Shown here: piece by piece, positions 37,906 to 46,493 of the stretch
Numbering within the stretch: the first letter of the stretch is position 1
Layout of the letters: the number at the start of each line of letters is the position of its first letter
Source of the DNA: Micromonospora lupini str. Lupac 08
GTDB lineage: Bacteria > Actinomycetota > Actinomycetes > Mycobacteriales > Micromonosporaceae
Direction: 5' to 3'
DNA: 64,000 nucleotides
Assembly (NCBI RefSeq): GCF_000297395.2
Contig: NZ_HF570108.1
Span: forward strand, 343,673 to 407,672
Notes under the pieces: model-generated
What the model saw: the letters and a program-made list of their open reading frames with translations, nothing else
Told to the model about the DNA's origin: nothing
Databases searched by the model: none
Position numbers and translations under genes: made by a program

Positions 37906-40032
37906 TCAGCTGCCCACGGGGCCGCCGTCGAGACGCCAGGTGACCACCACGCCCGGCTTGGCGTAGTCGCCGTCCGGCCAGTTCGAGGCCGGGTTCTCCA
38001 CCGACGCACCGGTGATCTCACCCGGGTGCTGGACGGCGACGAAGACCGAGCGGTTGTCGCCGGTGATGAACGGGCCGCAGGTCTCGGCGCCGATCGGCAC
38101 GGTGAGGAACTGCTTGAGGTGACCCCGCTCCGGGCCCTCCACCGCCGTCGCGAAGAGACCGTCGTTGCTGCCCAGCGCGTTGCCGTCGGTGGAGATCCAC
38201 AGGTTGCCCGTGGCGTCGAAGGCGACGTTGTCGGGGCAGGAGATCGGGGAGACAGTGGCCTTGTCGTACCCGGCGAAGAAGGTCGACGGGTCGGTCGGGT
38301 CGCCACAGACGATCGGCAGCGACCAGGCGAAGGTCTCCGCGGTGTTGTCGTTGCGGTCCTCGACCAGCTCCAGGATCTGCCCGTGCTTGTTGGCGTTGCG
38401 CGGGTTTGCCTCGTCGGCCGCCGCCTTGCCGGCCTTGCCGCGGTCGGTGTTGTTGGTGAGCGCCACGTACACCTTGCCGGTGAGGTGGCTCGGCTCGACG
38501 TCCTCGGGCCGGTCCATCTTGGTCGCGCCGACCTTGTCGCCGGCGAGCCGGGTGAAGGTGAGCACGTCCGCCGCGGTCATCCCGTCGACGAACGAGCGGT
38601 TGCCGCTGACCAGCTTGATCCAACGCCCCCGGCCGTTGAACGCGCCGTCGGCGGGAAGCTTGCCCGTGCCGTCGATCTCGGCGGCGCTGGTCTGGTCGAG
38701 CTGCGCGACGTAGAGCGTGCCGGACTCCAGCAGGGTGAGGTTGTGCTTGCGGGCGGCCCAGGAGTTGCCCTTCAGGAACTTCTTGTCCGAGACGAACTTG
38801 TAGAGGTAGTCGAACCGCTCGTCGTCGCCCATGTACGCGACCACGTGCCCGTCCCTGGCGACGATGACGTTCGCGCCCTCGTGCTTGAGGCGGCCCATCG
38901 CCGTGTGCTTGCGCGGGCGGCTCTCCGGGTCGAACGGGTCGATCTCGACGATCCAGCCGAACCGGTGCGCCTCGTTGGGGTGCTTGGCGAGGTCGAAGCG
39001 CTCGTCGGCGCGCTCCCACTTGCGGCTGCCGCTGGGGTAACGGGAGGCGGTGGTGATGCCGTAGCGGTCCAGCTTCGGCTTGAGGTCGGCCGGAGCGGCG
39101 TCCGCGCCGACGAAGTACTGGTTGAAGTTCTCCTCGCCGGAGAGCACGGTCCCCCACGGCGTCACGCCACCGGAGCAGTTGTTGAGCGTGCCGACGACCG
39201 TACGGCCCTTCGGGTCGGCGGCGGTCTTCAGCCAGGCCGAGCCCGCGGCCGGGCCGGTCAGATCGAACTTGGTGCTCAGGGCGGTGACCCGCCGGTTGTA
39301 CGGCCGTCGGCCGTTGTCCACGGGCTTCCACTGCCCGGTGCCGGCGACCCGCTCCAACTCGACCACGGACATGCCGTGCGCCGCCATGGCCGTGCGCAGT
39401 TGCTCCGCCGAGAGCGCGTCCAGGCCGGGGAAGGCGGGGAACATCAGGTCCTCGTTCGTGTACTCGTGGTTGACCACGAGCAGCGCGCGCCTGCCCTGCT
39501 TGTCCAGCGGCAGCACGCCGACGAAGTCGTTGTTGTAGCCGAACTGCTTCGACTGGGCGGCCGCGGTCTGGTGGTGCAGATTGAACTCCGGCGCGCCCGG
39601 CAGCACCGGGTCGCCCCACTTGATCACCACGGCGTGGTCGTAGCCGTTCGGCACGACCAGGGTGTCCAGCTTGTTCGGCGGGATCGGCTTGAAGGTCAGC
39701 GCGCCGCTGCCGACGCCGGTGCCGGGGCGGCCGAAGCCGAACCCCTCCGGCACGTCCGGGGTGGTGGGCGCCGCGGCGGCGGGGGCCGCGCCGGCCAGCG
39801 CGCCGGCCGCCGCGCCACCGAAGCCGAGGACCAGGGCGCCGACCGCGCCGGCCCGGACCACGCCGCGCCGGGAGACCTCCGCGTTCACCACGTCCCCGAA
39901 GTACGCGTTGTCGGACGTGTTCGGGACGGGGTGGTCACAGGCGTTGCCGCAGCGGTACAGACAGGTCATGGCGTCACGGGTGCCGTGACGGTTGCCGGTC
40001 AACAGGGGGAGCAGCCGGGGACGGTCGCTCAT
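37906..40032 (-). CDS. phoX: PhoX-type (DUF839) secreted phosphatase
   Basis: 708 residues from an ATG at 40032 with GGAGG eight bases upstream. A twin-arginine signal starts late, S-R55-R56-G-V-V, after about 50 residues that hold a CLYRCGNACDHPVPN segment, and ends near a PAAAAP stretch. The body is a DUF839 beta-propeller: VVNHEYTNEDLMFP, NNCSGGVTPWGTVLSGEENF and the C-terminal SCPDNVAFD and CGPFITGDNRS blocks. PhoX enzymes are Ca2+/Fe3+-dependent phosphomonoesterases exported folded by Tat. Two PHO-box pairs upstream point to induction under phosphate limitation. Confidence 0.9.
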   Translation of the reverse strand: MSDRPRLLPLLTGNRHGTRDAMTCLYRCGNACDHPVPNTSDNAYFGDVVNAEVSRRGVVRAGAVGALVLGFGGAAAGALAGAAPAAAAPTTPDVPEGFGFGRPGTGVGSGALTFKPIPPNKLDTLVVPNGYDHAVVIKWGDPVLPGAPEFNLHHQTAAAQSKQFGYNNDFVGVLPLDKQGRRALLVVNHEYTNEDLMFPAFPGLDALSAEQLRTAMAAHGMSVVELERVAGTGQWKPVDNGRRPYNRRVTALSTKFDLTGPAAGSAWLKTAADPKGRTVVGTLNNCSGGVTPWGTVLSGEENFNQYFVGADAAPADLKPKLDRYGITTASRYPSGSRKWERADERFDLAKHPNEAHRFGWIVEIDPFDPESRPRKHTAMGRLKHEGANVIVARDGHVVAYMGDDERFDYLYKFVSDKKFLKGNSWAARKHNLTLLESGTLYVAQLDQTSAAEIDGTGKLPADGAFNGRGRWIKLVSGNRSFVDGMTAADVLTFTRLAGDKVGATKMDRPEDVEPSHLTGKVYVALTNNTDRGKAGKAAADEANPRNANKHGQILELVEDRNDNTAETFAWSLPIVCGDPTDPSTFFAGYDKATVSPISCPDNVAFDATGNLWISTDGNALGSNDGLFATAVEGPERGHLKQFLTVPIGAETCGPFITGDNRSVFVAVQHPGEITGASVENPASNWPDGDYAKPGVVVTWRLDGGPVGS

Positions 40033-40121
40033 GGGAGTGGCCTCCAGGAAAGTCGGTGGCACGACAGGCGGCGTACCAGCCGGACGCTAGGAGGACGTGG
40101 TGAGCGGTCGTCGGCCGCAGT

Positions 40122-40138
40122 GTGAACCAGGCGTGAAC
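40122..40138 (-). promoter_or_regulatory. PHO-box direct repeats (pair 1) upstream of phoX
   Basis: On the minus strand GTTCACGCCTG is followed directly by GTTCACACTGC. The two GTTCAC cores (complements at 40133-40138 and 40122-40127) are 11 bases apart, the spacing of PhoP binding sites in actinomycetes. The pair is about 90 bases before the phoX ATG. Confidence 0.7.
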
Positions 40139-40170
40139 ACCTGCCCGGACGCGCCGCCGGCGCAACCGGC

Positions 40171-40188
40171 CTGACCTCGGGCTGAACC
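40171..40188 (-). promoter_or_regulatory. PHO-box direct repeats (pair 2)
   Basis: Minus strand GGTTCAGCCCG then AGGTCAGGCCG: GTTCAG (complement 40182-40187) and GGTCAG (complement 40171-40176) are again 11 bases apart, matching the relaxed PHO-box consensus. It lies closer to the divergent sigma-factor gene, so PhoP could affect both directions. Confidence 0.55.
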
Positions 40189-40258
40189 GTTGGGCGTCAC
40201 CGCACGTATTCCCGAGCGGACACACCGCCGGACGCGCGCCGGAAGTGAGGAGACCGCC

Positions 40259-40774
40259 ATCAGCGACCATGACGCCCAACTGCTGCGGGCGCTGCACGAC
40301 GAGCACGCGGAGGCGCTGTACGCACACGCCCTGCGGCTGGTCAACGGCGACCGGCAGCGGGCCGAGGACCTGGTGCAGGAGACGCTGCTGCGGGCCTGGC
40401 GGCACCCCGAGTCCCTCGACCCGCGACGCGGCTCCGTACGCGCCTGGCTGTTCACCACCGCCCGTAACCTGGCCATCGACGCCTGGCGGCGACGGTCCAC
40501 GCGGGTCGGTGAGGTGTTCACCGACGAGCTGCCCGAGCCACCCGAGGTGGTCGACGAGGCGGAGCGCGCGGTGGAGGCGTGGACAGTCGCCGAGGCGTTG
40601 AACCGGCTCAGCCCCACCCACCGCGAGGTGCTGATCGAGTGTTTCTACCAGGGGCGGTCGGTGGCCGAGGCGGCGTCGAGGCTGGGCGTACCGCCGGGCA
40701 CGGTGAAGTCGCGCACCCACTACGCCCTGCGCTCACTACGGTTGGTCCTGGCCGAGATGGGGGTGACGGGATGA
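40259..40774 (+). CDS. ECF-family RNA polymerase sigma factor
   Basis: About 171 residues. Region 2 reads ALHDEHAEALYAHALRLVNG, then AEDLVQETLLRAWRHPE. Region 4 reads LNRLSPTHREVLIECFYQG, with the helix-turn-helix SVAEAASRLGVPPGTVKSR. The start is odd: a well-spaced TGAGGAG (40245-40251) precedes an ATC codon at 40259, exactly where relatives have their Met. The only conventional in-frame start is a TTG at 40190, which would add 23 residues and lies in a PHO-box. The stop overlaps the anti-sigma ATG. It directs RNA polymerase to an unknown regulon when released by its anti-sigma. Confidence 0.85.
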   Translation: MSDHDAQLLRALHDEHAEALYAHALRLVNGDRQRAEDLVQETLLRAWRHPESLDPRRGSVRAWLFTTARNLAIDAWRRRSTRVGEVFTDELPEPPEVVDEAERAVEAWTVAEALNRLSPTHREVLIECFYQGRSVAEAASRLGVPPGTVKSRTHYALRSLRLVLAEMGVTG

Positions 40775-41490
40775 CCAGGTGCGAGTTCGCGCACGACGAC
40801 GGCGCGTACGTGCTGGGCGCCCTGGCCCCCGCCGAGCGGGCGGCCTACGAGAGGCACCTCGCCGGCTGCGCCTCCTGCCGGGACGCGGTCGCCGAGATCG
40901 CCGTCCTACCCGGACTGCTCGGCCGCCTCGACCCGGCGGGTCTGGAGCAGTTCCTGCCGCCGCCGTCCCCACCTCGGGTGCCCGCGCTGCTCGAGGAGGC
41001 CCGCAGCCGCCGGCGCCGCGAGCGCGCCGCGACCCGTCGGCGGTACGCCCTGACCACGGTCGCCGCCGCCGCGCTCGCCCTGGTGGTGGGCGTCGGCACG
41101 GCAGCGGTGCTGCCCCGGCCGGCCGCCCCGCCGGTCACCCCGGGGGCCCAGGGCACGCGCCCCGGCCCGCAGGTGTCGATGGTCGCCATGCGGCCGGTGG
41201 CCACCACCGGGCCGGTGCACGCCGAGATCGGGTTGGCCGGCAGCAAGTGGGGCACCGAGGTGACCATGCACTGCGGGTACGACGCGCGGACGAGCTACGG
41301 CAAGGCGTACCCGTTCCGGCTGGTGGCGCACGGTCCGAACGGCAGCAGCGAGCAGATCGGCTCCTGGCTGGCGGCCCCCGGCGACGATCTCAGCTTCACC
41401 GGCGTCACCCGCTTCACCGACGCCGAGCTGGTAAGCGTGGAACTCCAACGATCCGACGGCACACCCCTGCTGACGTACGCGGTCCCGTGA
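40771..41490 (+). CDS. Membrane anti-sigma factor with zinc-finger (RskA-like)
   Basis: 239 residues. The cytoplasmic anti-sigma domain carries the zinc-binding H29-x3-C33-x2-C36 motif in RHLAGCASC, followed by a helical region. One membrane helix lies at about 93-113. The outer domain (120-239) is beta-rich and ends in a block about substrate interaction (KWGTEVTMHCGYD). It should hold the ECF sigma at the membrane until proteolysis. The ATG overlaps the sigma stop (ATGA), so the two are coupled. Confidence 0.88.
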   Translation: MTRCEFAHDDGAYVLGALAPAERAAYERHLAGCASCRDAVAEIAVLPGLLGRLDPAGLEQFLPPPSPPRVPALLEEARSRRRRERAATRRRYALTTVAAAALALVVGVGTAAVLPRPAAPPVTPGAQGTRPGPQVSMVAMRPVATTGPVHAEIGLAGSKWGTEVTMHCGYDARTSYGKAYPFRLVAHGPNGSSEQIGSWLAAPGDDLSFTGVTRFTDAELVSVELQRSDGTPLLTYAVP

Positions 41491-41517
41491 CGCTCCCGCC
41501 TCCGACCCTGCGCGGGG

Positions 41518-42444
41518 TCAGGGGGTGGGGACGGGCGCCTCGGTGGCGGTGGCGCGGGTGTGTGCGCGGGTGCGGCGGGACTGGTTGACGGCGTCGGCGG
41601 TGAAGACGATCAGGGCCAGCCAGACCAGCGCGAAGCCGGCGAGGCGGGCCGGCGGCATCGGCTCGTGGAAGATCAGCACGCCGCAGGCGAGCTGGAGGAT
41701 CGGCGCCAGGTACTGGATCATGCCGAGGCCGGTCAGCGGTAGCCGGTTGGCGGCCCCGGCGAAGAGCAGCAGCGGGATCGCGGTGGCCGCGCCGGCCAGC
41801 ACCAGCAGCGCGGTGTGACCGGCCGAGACGTGCCCGAAGGTCAATCCGGCGTGTCGGCTCAGCCAGGCGAGATAGCCCAGCGCGGGCAGCGCCAGCACCG
41901 CCGACTCGACGAAGAGCCCCTCGGCCGCCGGCAGTCCGAGCCGCTTCTTGATCAGGCCGTAGCCGGCGAAGCTGAACGCCAGGGTCAGGGCCAGCCAGGG
42001 CAGCCGGCCGTAGTCGACGGCGAGCACCGCGACTGCCGACCCGCCGATGCCCAGCGCCACCCACTGCGCCGGGCGCAGCCGTTCGCGCAGCACCGTCACC
42101 CCGAGCAGCACCACCACGAGGGGGTTGATGAAGTAGCCGAGCGCGGTCTCCACCACCCGGTTGGAGCTGACCCCGTAGATGTAGGTGCCCCAGTTGACGG
42201 CGATGAGCGCGGCGGCGGCGACGATCCCGGCGACCGCCCAGCGCCGGCGCAGCAGCGCCCGCAGGAAGCCGACGTTGCGCAGCGCGCCGAGCAGCAGGGC
42301 CACGAAGAGCACCGACCAGACGATCCGGTGGGCCAGGATCTCCAGCGGGCCGGTGGGTCGCAGCAGCTTGAAGTAGAGCGGAAAGAAACCCCAGAGCAGG
42401 TACGCGCCGATGCCGTAGAGGTATCCCAGGCGGAGTGGCGTCAC
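41518..42444 (-). CDS. rarD: EamA-family transporter RarD
   Basis: 308 residues with ten helices in two EamA halves. RarD signatures: GIGAYLLWGFFPLYFKLLR, LEILAHRIVWS, NWGTYIYGVSSNRVVETALG and YFINPLVVVLLG. The GTG at 42444 overlaps the stop of the upstream acetyltransferase gene as GTGA, which fixes the start. The substrate of RarD proteins is not established. Tail is Thr/Arg-rich. Confidence 0.9.
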   Translation of the reverse strand: MTPLRLGYLYGIGAYLLWGFFPLYFKLLRPTGPLEILAHRIVWSVLFVALLLGALRNVGFLRALLRRRWAVAGIVAAAALIAVNWGTYIYGVSSNRVVETALGYFINPLVVVLLGVTVLRERLRPAQWVALGIGGSAVAVLAVDYGRLPWLALTLAFSFAGYGLIKKRLGLPAAEGLFVESAVLALPALGYLAWLSRHAGLTFGHVSAGHTALLVLAGAATAIPLLLFAGAANRLPLTGLGMIQYLAPILQLACGVLIFHEPMPPARLAGFALVWLALIVFTADAVNQSRRTRAHTRATATEAPVPTP

Positions 42445-42938
42445 GCCTCCACCGTAAGGGGTGAACCTCCGCTTTGTTCCTTTCCGGTGATCGGCGTCAC
42501 CGATGGCCGCCGGTCGAGCTGCATCCACCGCTGGGGAACGTCCAACGGGGTGAAGCCGACCCGCGCGTACACCTCGTGCGCGTCGTTGGTGGCCAGCAGG
42601 ATCCGGCGTACGCCCAGCTCGGCCAGGTGGTCGCGGACGGTGCCGGCCAGCCAGCCGCCCAGCCCGACGCCCCGGGAGGCCCGGTCGACGTACACGTCGC
42701 AGAGCCAGGCGAAGGTGGCGCCGTCGGTGACCACCCGGGCCACCGCCACCTGGCGGCCGTCCCCGGGTCGGTAGACGCCGAACGGAAGCGACCCGGCGAA
42801 CGCCCGCACGACCGTCTCCCGGTCACGCCCCAGCGCCCAGTACGCGTCGGTGGACAACCAGTGGTGTATCCGGTCCAGGTCGAGCCGGGCGGGATCGGTG
42901 CAGATCAGGTGGCCGTCGGCGCGGGTCAGCGAGAACAC
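42441..42938 (-). CDS. GNAT-family N-acetyltransferase
   Basis: 165 residues from a GTG at 42938. The acetyl-CoA-binding motif A is in LCDVYVDRASRGVGLGGWLAGTV, read as DVYVDRASRGVGLGGWL. The C-terminal VYARVGFTPLDVPQRWMQLD is typical of the small GNAT branch. The N-terminus starts with an unusual LTRADGHLICTDPARLDLDR segment shared by many bacterial members. Acceptor unknown. Co-transcribed with rarD. Confidence 0.9.
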   Translation of the reverse strand: MFSLTRADGHLICTDPARLDLDRIHHWLSTDAYWALGRDRETVVRAFAGSLPFGVYRPGDGRQVAVARVVTDGATFAWLCDVYVDRASRGVGLGGWLAGTVRDHLAELGVRRILLATNDAHEVYARVGFTPLDVPQRWMQLDRRPSVTPITGKEQSGGSPLTVEA

Positions 42939-43056
42939 GTCTGCGAGGCTAACCAGCCCGACCGGTTCGCCGACCGGCCAATTCCCGAACTCCGGTCACC
43001 GGACCGCCCGGCCCATCGGAGGCCGGGCGGTGCGGATCGGTGAGGTCGGTCGCCAC

Positions 43057-43443
43057 TCAGTCCCGGTCGAGAACGGCGCCGAGGATCCAGGTCACGATGC
43101 TCACGAACAGGGCGCCGAGCACAGCGGCCGGCCAGAAGCCGTCCACCGAGAACGGCAGCCCGGCCTGGTCGGCGATCCAGCTGGTGAGCAGGAACAGCAG
43201 CCCGTTCACCACAAGCGCGATGAGACCCAGCGTGAGCAGGTAGAAGCCGCAGCCGACGGTCTTGATGACCGGCTGGAGCACCGCGTTGACGACACCGAAG
43301 ATCACCGCCACCAGGATCAGCGTGGTGACCGTCTGCACGGCCGAGGTCGACTCCAGGTCGATGCCCGGAATGAGCAGCGTGGCCAACCAGAAGGCCAGCG
43401 CCGTGGTGGCCAGCCGAATCAGCAACCCCTTCAGAAAACCCAT
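43057..43443 (-). CDS. Small four-helix membrane protein (phage-holin-4 / YvlD-like family)
   Basis: 128 residues from an ATG at 43443. Four hydrophobic segments with the family pattern FGVVNAVLQPVIKTVGCGFYLLTLGLIALVVNGLLFLL (blocks FGVVNAVLQPVIK and LLTLGLIALVVNGLLFLL) and a closing VDGFWPAAVLGALFVSIV. The family name is historical; most members are chromosomal membrane proteins of unknown role, not phage lysis genes. No phage genes are nearby. Confidence 0.85.
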   Translation of the reverse strand: MGFLKGLLIRLATTALAFWLATLLIPGIDLESTSAVQTVTTLILVAVIFGVVNAVLQPVIKTVGCGFYLLTLGLIALVVNGLLFLLTSWIADQAGLPFSVDGFWPAAVLGALFVSIVTWILGAVLDRD

Positions 43444-43533
43444 GGCCGGGATCGTGCCACGGACCACTCATCGGCGTAACCCACCAGTTGACCATCCAGG
43501 ACAGCGTGACCCGGGTCGGCGCCCTCCGCCGGC

Positions 43534-45534
43534 TCAGCCGCGCGCCGGCCGGCCGATCAGCTGGGCCTCGATCGGGGTGGGGGAGAGCAGCGCCCACCGC
43601 AGGGCCCGGCGGTTCACCACCGCCACCATGTCGTCCCGGATCCGGGTGAGCCAGTCGGCCGACCCGCCCAGCCCCAACGCCGCGCCGGCAAGCGCGGCCT
43701 CGGCCGCGTGCAACGGTTGCAGGACCGCCAGGTCGGCGCGGCTCAACGCGTCCACATCGGCCGGGGTCAGCTCGTCGCGCACCACGAGAGTGGCCCGCCA
43801 CGCCGGACCCGGCTCGGTCTCGGCCGGCATCGGCCCGGCGTCGACCACCAGCAGCAACGGCTGGAGCGCGGTGCCCACCGACTCGGCGACCGGCCGGCCC
43901 GGCGGGATCAGCGGGATCGTCCCGCCCGGAGCGCCGACCCCTCGCACGAACGGCTCCCAGGCACGGGGTCGTGCCGTCTGCACCACCACCAGCGCACCCA
44001 GGGCCATCGCGCGCAGCGCCACCAACTGCGCGGCGCGCACCCCGCCCACCAGCAGCACACGGGTGCTCTCCGGCCGGAAGAACCGCACGGTGACCGCGCC
44101 GCCGTGCCGGTTGGTGCCGACCATCATCCCCGCCTCGCCCAGGGTCAGCTCCCAGTCGTCCAGCGCCACCGTCGGATGCGCCCCGACGGTGGCCAGCGCC
44201 AGCGGCAGCGTGCCCGCCAGCCCGGTGAGGTGCGCGCCGTCGAGTCTGCGCAGCGCCCCGCCCGCGCCACTGACCAGTTTGCCGAGCGCGTCGACGGCCA
44301 CGGTCAGCTCGGCGGTCGACGCGGCGGCCAGGCGTACGGCCATCTCGGTTGGCGCGGCCCCGGTGTCGCCGGCCGGCGCCGGCCCCACGCAGAGCGACAC
44401 CGTCGTCGCGGTCGCCGGCAGCGCGAGCAGCCGGGGCACCAGCCGCCGCGCGGCCGGGGCGCCGGCCTGCGGCCAGTCCACCAGGCGGAACGTGGCCTGG
44501 ACGAGAGCGCCCGAGCGGAGCAGCGGCCACGACTCCCGCACCGGCTGGCCGTCGTGGTGGGCCAGCTCGCCCAGCACGCGCAGTGCCGCCGGCACGCCGA
44601 GCGGCCGGGCGGTCAGCGGCCCGAGACGCCGAACGATCCGGCGTACCGTGCCGGCGAGCGCCCGCCGCAGGGCCTCGGGCGTCCACCCGTCCGCCCGCAG
44701 CACCCGGACCGCCAGCACCGCCCGCTCCCGTCCGGTGAGCCGTCCGTCGGTGAGCTGCCGGTACGACGTTCCGACGGTGCCACCCGCCGTCGGGACGGGT
44801 GCCGGCGTTCCGCTGAGGAGCAGTTGGATCCGCAGCGGCGGGACGTCCGGACCGGGCGTCGGCAGCAGCGCGGCCGGCGCGGGGATCGCCCGGGACGCGT
44901 CGCCGAGCAGGTCGCCCGGATCGCCGAGCTCCAGGAGCACCACCATGCCGGCCGTGTCCTCCAGCACCGCCGCCGGTCCCCCGGGCAGCTCCGTCGAGTG
45001 GACCACGGCACCGGGTGCGACCAGGTCGAGCAACTCGGCCGGGCCGGCCTGCTCGCCCAGCGCACGACGTCGGGTCGCATGCCCGGCGGCGGTGCCCAGC
45101 CACTCGAAGAGCCACCGGCCGCGGACCCGGACGCCGGCGACCGCCACGAGGAGCGCCGCCACCAGCAGCGCGGCGACGGTGACAGGTGTGCCGCGGCCCA
45201 GCGCGGCGAGGACGACCGCGACGGCGACCTGCCCGGCGACCAGTTGACCAGCGCGCATCCCCACGCTTCGCCGAACGGACGCGGCCCACCGGCCGCGAGA
45301 TCGCCGAGCGGGTACGCCGTCGCGGGTCGCGCCCAGCCCGAGGGCGACCGGCGCGGTGCTGAGGGCGGCGGTCGCGGTTGCTCCGCCGTCGACGTCCGGC
45401 GCGGTGCCGACAGACGTGATTGTGCCGGTGACGGCTAAGGCGACCGGCCCGGCTGTCGCGACGTTGTCGGCCGGGGCCGGGCCCCGACCGGGCCGGCTCG
45501 CCGGCTGCGGGCCTCCGGTGGTGATCGGCGACAC
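43534..45534 (-). CDS. eccE: Type VII secretion membrane protein EccE
   Basis: 666 residues from a GTG at 45534, preceded by GAGGAGG; a GTG at 45594 would add 20 residues but lacks a good site. The N-terminal 70 residues are Pro/Ala-rich. Two membrane helices (about 90-130) follow the RSVGMRAGQLVAGQ segment. The remaining cytoplasmic domain has the EccE pattern, with SYRQLTDGRLTGRER-like and GTNRHGGAVTVRFF blocks. EccE stabilises the periphery of the ESX membrane complex. It is divergent from the WXG100 genes. Confidence 0.8.
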   Translation of the reverse strand: MSPITTGGPQPASRPGRGPAPADNVATAGPVALAVTGTITSVGTAPDVDGGATATAALSTAPVALGLGATRDGVPARRSRGRWAASVRRSVGMRAGQLVAGQVAVAVVLAALGRGTPVTVAALLVAALLVAVAGVRVRGRWLFEWLGTAAGHATRRRALGEQAGPAELLDLVAPGAVVHSTELPGGPAAVLEDTAGMVVLLELGDPGDLLGDASRAIPAPAALLPTPGPDVPPLRIQLLLSGTPAPVPTAGGTVGTSYRQLTDGRLTGRERAVLAVRVLRADGWTPEALRRALAGTVRRIVRRLGPLTARPLGVPAALRVLGELAHHDGQPVRESWPLLRSGALVQATFRLVDWPQAGAPAARRLVPRLLALPATATTVSLCVGPAPAGDTGAAPTEMAVRLAAASTAELTVAVDALGKLVSGAGGALRRLDGAHLTGLAGTLPLALATVGAHPTVALDDWELTLGEAGMMVGTNRHGGAVTVRFFRPESTRVLLVGGVRAAQLVALRAMALGALVVVQTARPRAWEPFVRGVGAPGGTIPLIPPGRPVAESVGTALQPLLLVVDAGPMPAETEPGPAWRATLVVRDELTPADVDALSRADLAVLQPLHAAEAALAGAALGLGGSADWLTRIRDDMVAVVNRRALRWALLSPTPIEAQLIGRPARG

Positions 45535-45842
45535 CGCGCCTCCTCGACCAGTGTGGACGTGCCGGGCGGCCGACCGCCCTGGAATGCCCGTCACGCGCCG
45601 CGACGTGGCTGCCGCACATCGTAAGCGACCGATGGCTGCAGTGGTTGTCCACAGCTGCCGTGGTTGTCCACAGGGGAGACGCGCGGGGTAGCAGAACGGC
45701 TACCAGGCCGCTACCGTCAGCCACGAAGTTCATCGCTGACCCGCGTCCTCCCTTGCTCGTCGACCGGGCCACGCGATCGGTGCGCTCCCACGGTGGGCGC
45801 ACAGCCGGCCAGGCACGACCGAGGAGACGAGGTGATGTTCGG
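45535..45842. other. Divergent region between eccE and the WXG100 genes
   Basis: 308 bases. The left half is the GC-rich eccE leader. The centre holds two perfect copies of TTGTCCACA (45645-45653 and 45664-45672). The right part ends with the ribosome binding region of the first WXG100 gene. No small gene is convincing. Confidence 0.6.
45641..45673 (+). promoter_or_regulatory. Two DnaA-box-like direct repeats
   Basis: GTGGTTGTCCACAG occurs at 45641-45654 and 45660-45673, 19 bases apart. Each contains TTGTCCACA, the actinomycete DnaA-box consensus, in the same orientation. Two boxes do not make an origin, but DnaA could bind here to regulate the divergent secretion genes. Alternatively the repeats bind an unknown regulator. 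Confidence 0.55.
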
Positions 45843-46163
45843 GTGTCCCAGACCCAGGCAGAAGCGGCGGTGATGCGGCATACCGCCGCGAAGTTCGAGC
45901 AGGTGGACCAGTCGTTGCAGTCCATGCTTACCGGCCTGCTGGCCGAGCTGGAGGTGTTGCAGCAGGCCTGGCGCGGCGCCGGCGGGCGGTCGTTCGAGCA
46001 GGTCAAGCGGCAGTGGTCACAGGATCAGGCGGCGTTGCACCGGGCCCTGCGGGAGACCGCCGGGGCCATCCGCACCGCCGGCCGACAGTACGACGTCTCG
46101 GACGACGAGGCGGCCAGCCGGGTGGCCGGCACCAACCGCGGCGGCATCCAACTGCCGCTCTGA
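45843..46163 (+). CDS. WXG100-family protein (ESX substrate), first of a pair
   Basis: 106 residues from a GTG at 45843. Helical hairpin with the W-x-G turn at AWRGAGG, preceded by the amphipathic helix AKFEQVDQSLQSMLTGLLAE. A C-terminal extension past the second helix ends RGGIQLPL; a Y-x3-D/E export signal is seen as YDVSD. WXG100 proteins are secreted as dimers by type VII systems. The second WXG100 gene follows 20 bases downstream and is the likely partner. Confidence 0.88.
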   Translation: MSQTQAEAAVMRHTAAKFEQVDQSLQSMLTGLLAELEVLQQAWRGAGGRSFEQVKRQWSQDQAALHRALRETAGAIRTAGRQYDVSDDEAASRVAGTNRGGIQLPL

Positions 46164-46183
46164 CCCGCCGGGAGGGAGTTCCG

Positions 46184-46477
46184 ATGGACAACGGTGTGCT
46201 GGTCGTCAACTTCGCCGCGCTGCAACAGGCCGGCGCGGACATTCAACGGGCGCTGAACACGCTCGACTCGCAGCTCGGCCAACTCGAACGCGACGCCGCG
46301 CCGCTGGTGTCGGCCTGGGAGGGCGACGCCCGACAGGCGTACGAGCAGCGCCAGGCGCGGTGGCGGTCCGCCTCGCAGGACCTGCAGGCGATGCTGCGCG
46401 CCATCAAGTTGGCGGTGGACGACTCCGCGGCCGACTATCTGGACACGGAGAAGAAGAACACCGGGCTGTTCCAGTGA
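46184..46477 (+). CDS. WXG100-family protein (ESX substrate), second of a pair
   Basis: 97 residues, the classical length, from an ATG with GGGAGGGAG upstream. The turn is AWEGDAR (W-E-G), between helices ALQQAGADIQRALNTLDSQL and RWRSASQDLQAMLRAIKL. The C-terminus has a Y-x3-E export motif (YLDTE). It is expected to pair with the preceding protein. The mycosin gene converges on it after an 85-base gap. Confidence 0.9.
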   Translation: MDNGVLVVNFAALQQAGADIQRALNTLDSQLGQLERDAAPLVSAWEGDARQAYEQRQARWRSASQDLQAMLRAIKLAVDDSAADYLDTEKKNTGLFQ

Positions 46478-46493
46478 CGCCGGTGGGCCGGGA

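Noticed and set aside
37783..40125. A 780-residue plus-strand frame opposite phoX
   Set aside because: It is the open antisense frame created by high-GC codon bias; its composition (Arg/Gly/Val with no domains) is unlike a protein and phoX on the other strand is certain.
43057..43443. Phage holin indicating a prophage
   Set aside because: The family is widespread in chromosomes and there are no phage structural, integrase or lysis genes nearby.
45641..45673. Replication origin
   Set aside because: Only two DnaA boxes, no dnaA, dnaN or gyrase genes and no AT-rich unwinding region.
42926..46006. A 1026-residue minus-strand frame across the eccE region
   Set aside because: Arg/Ala-rich shadow in another frame of eccE and its neighbours; it crosses several real gene boundaries.
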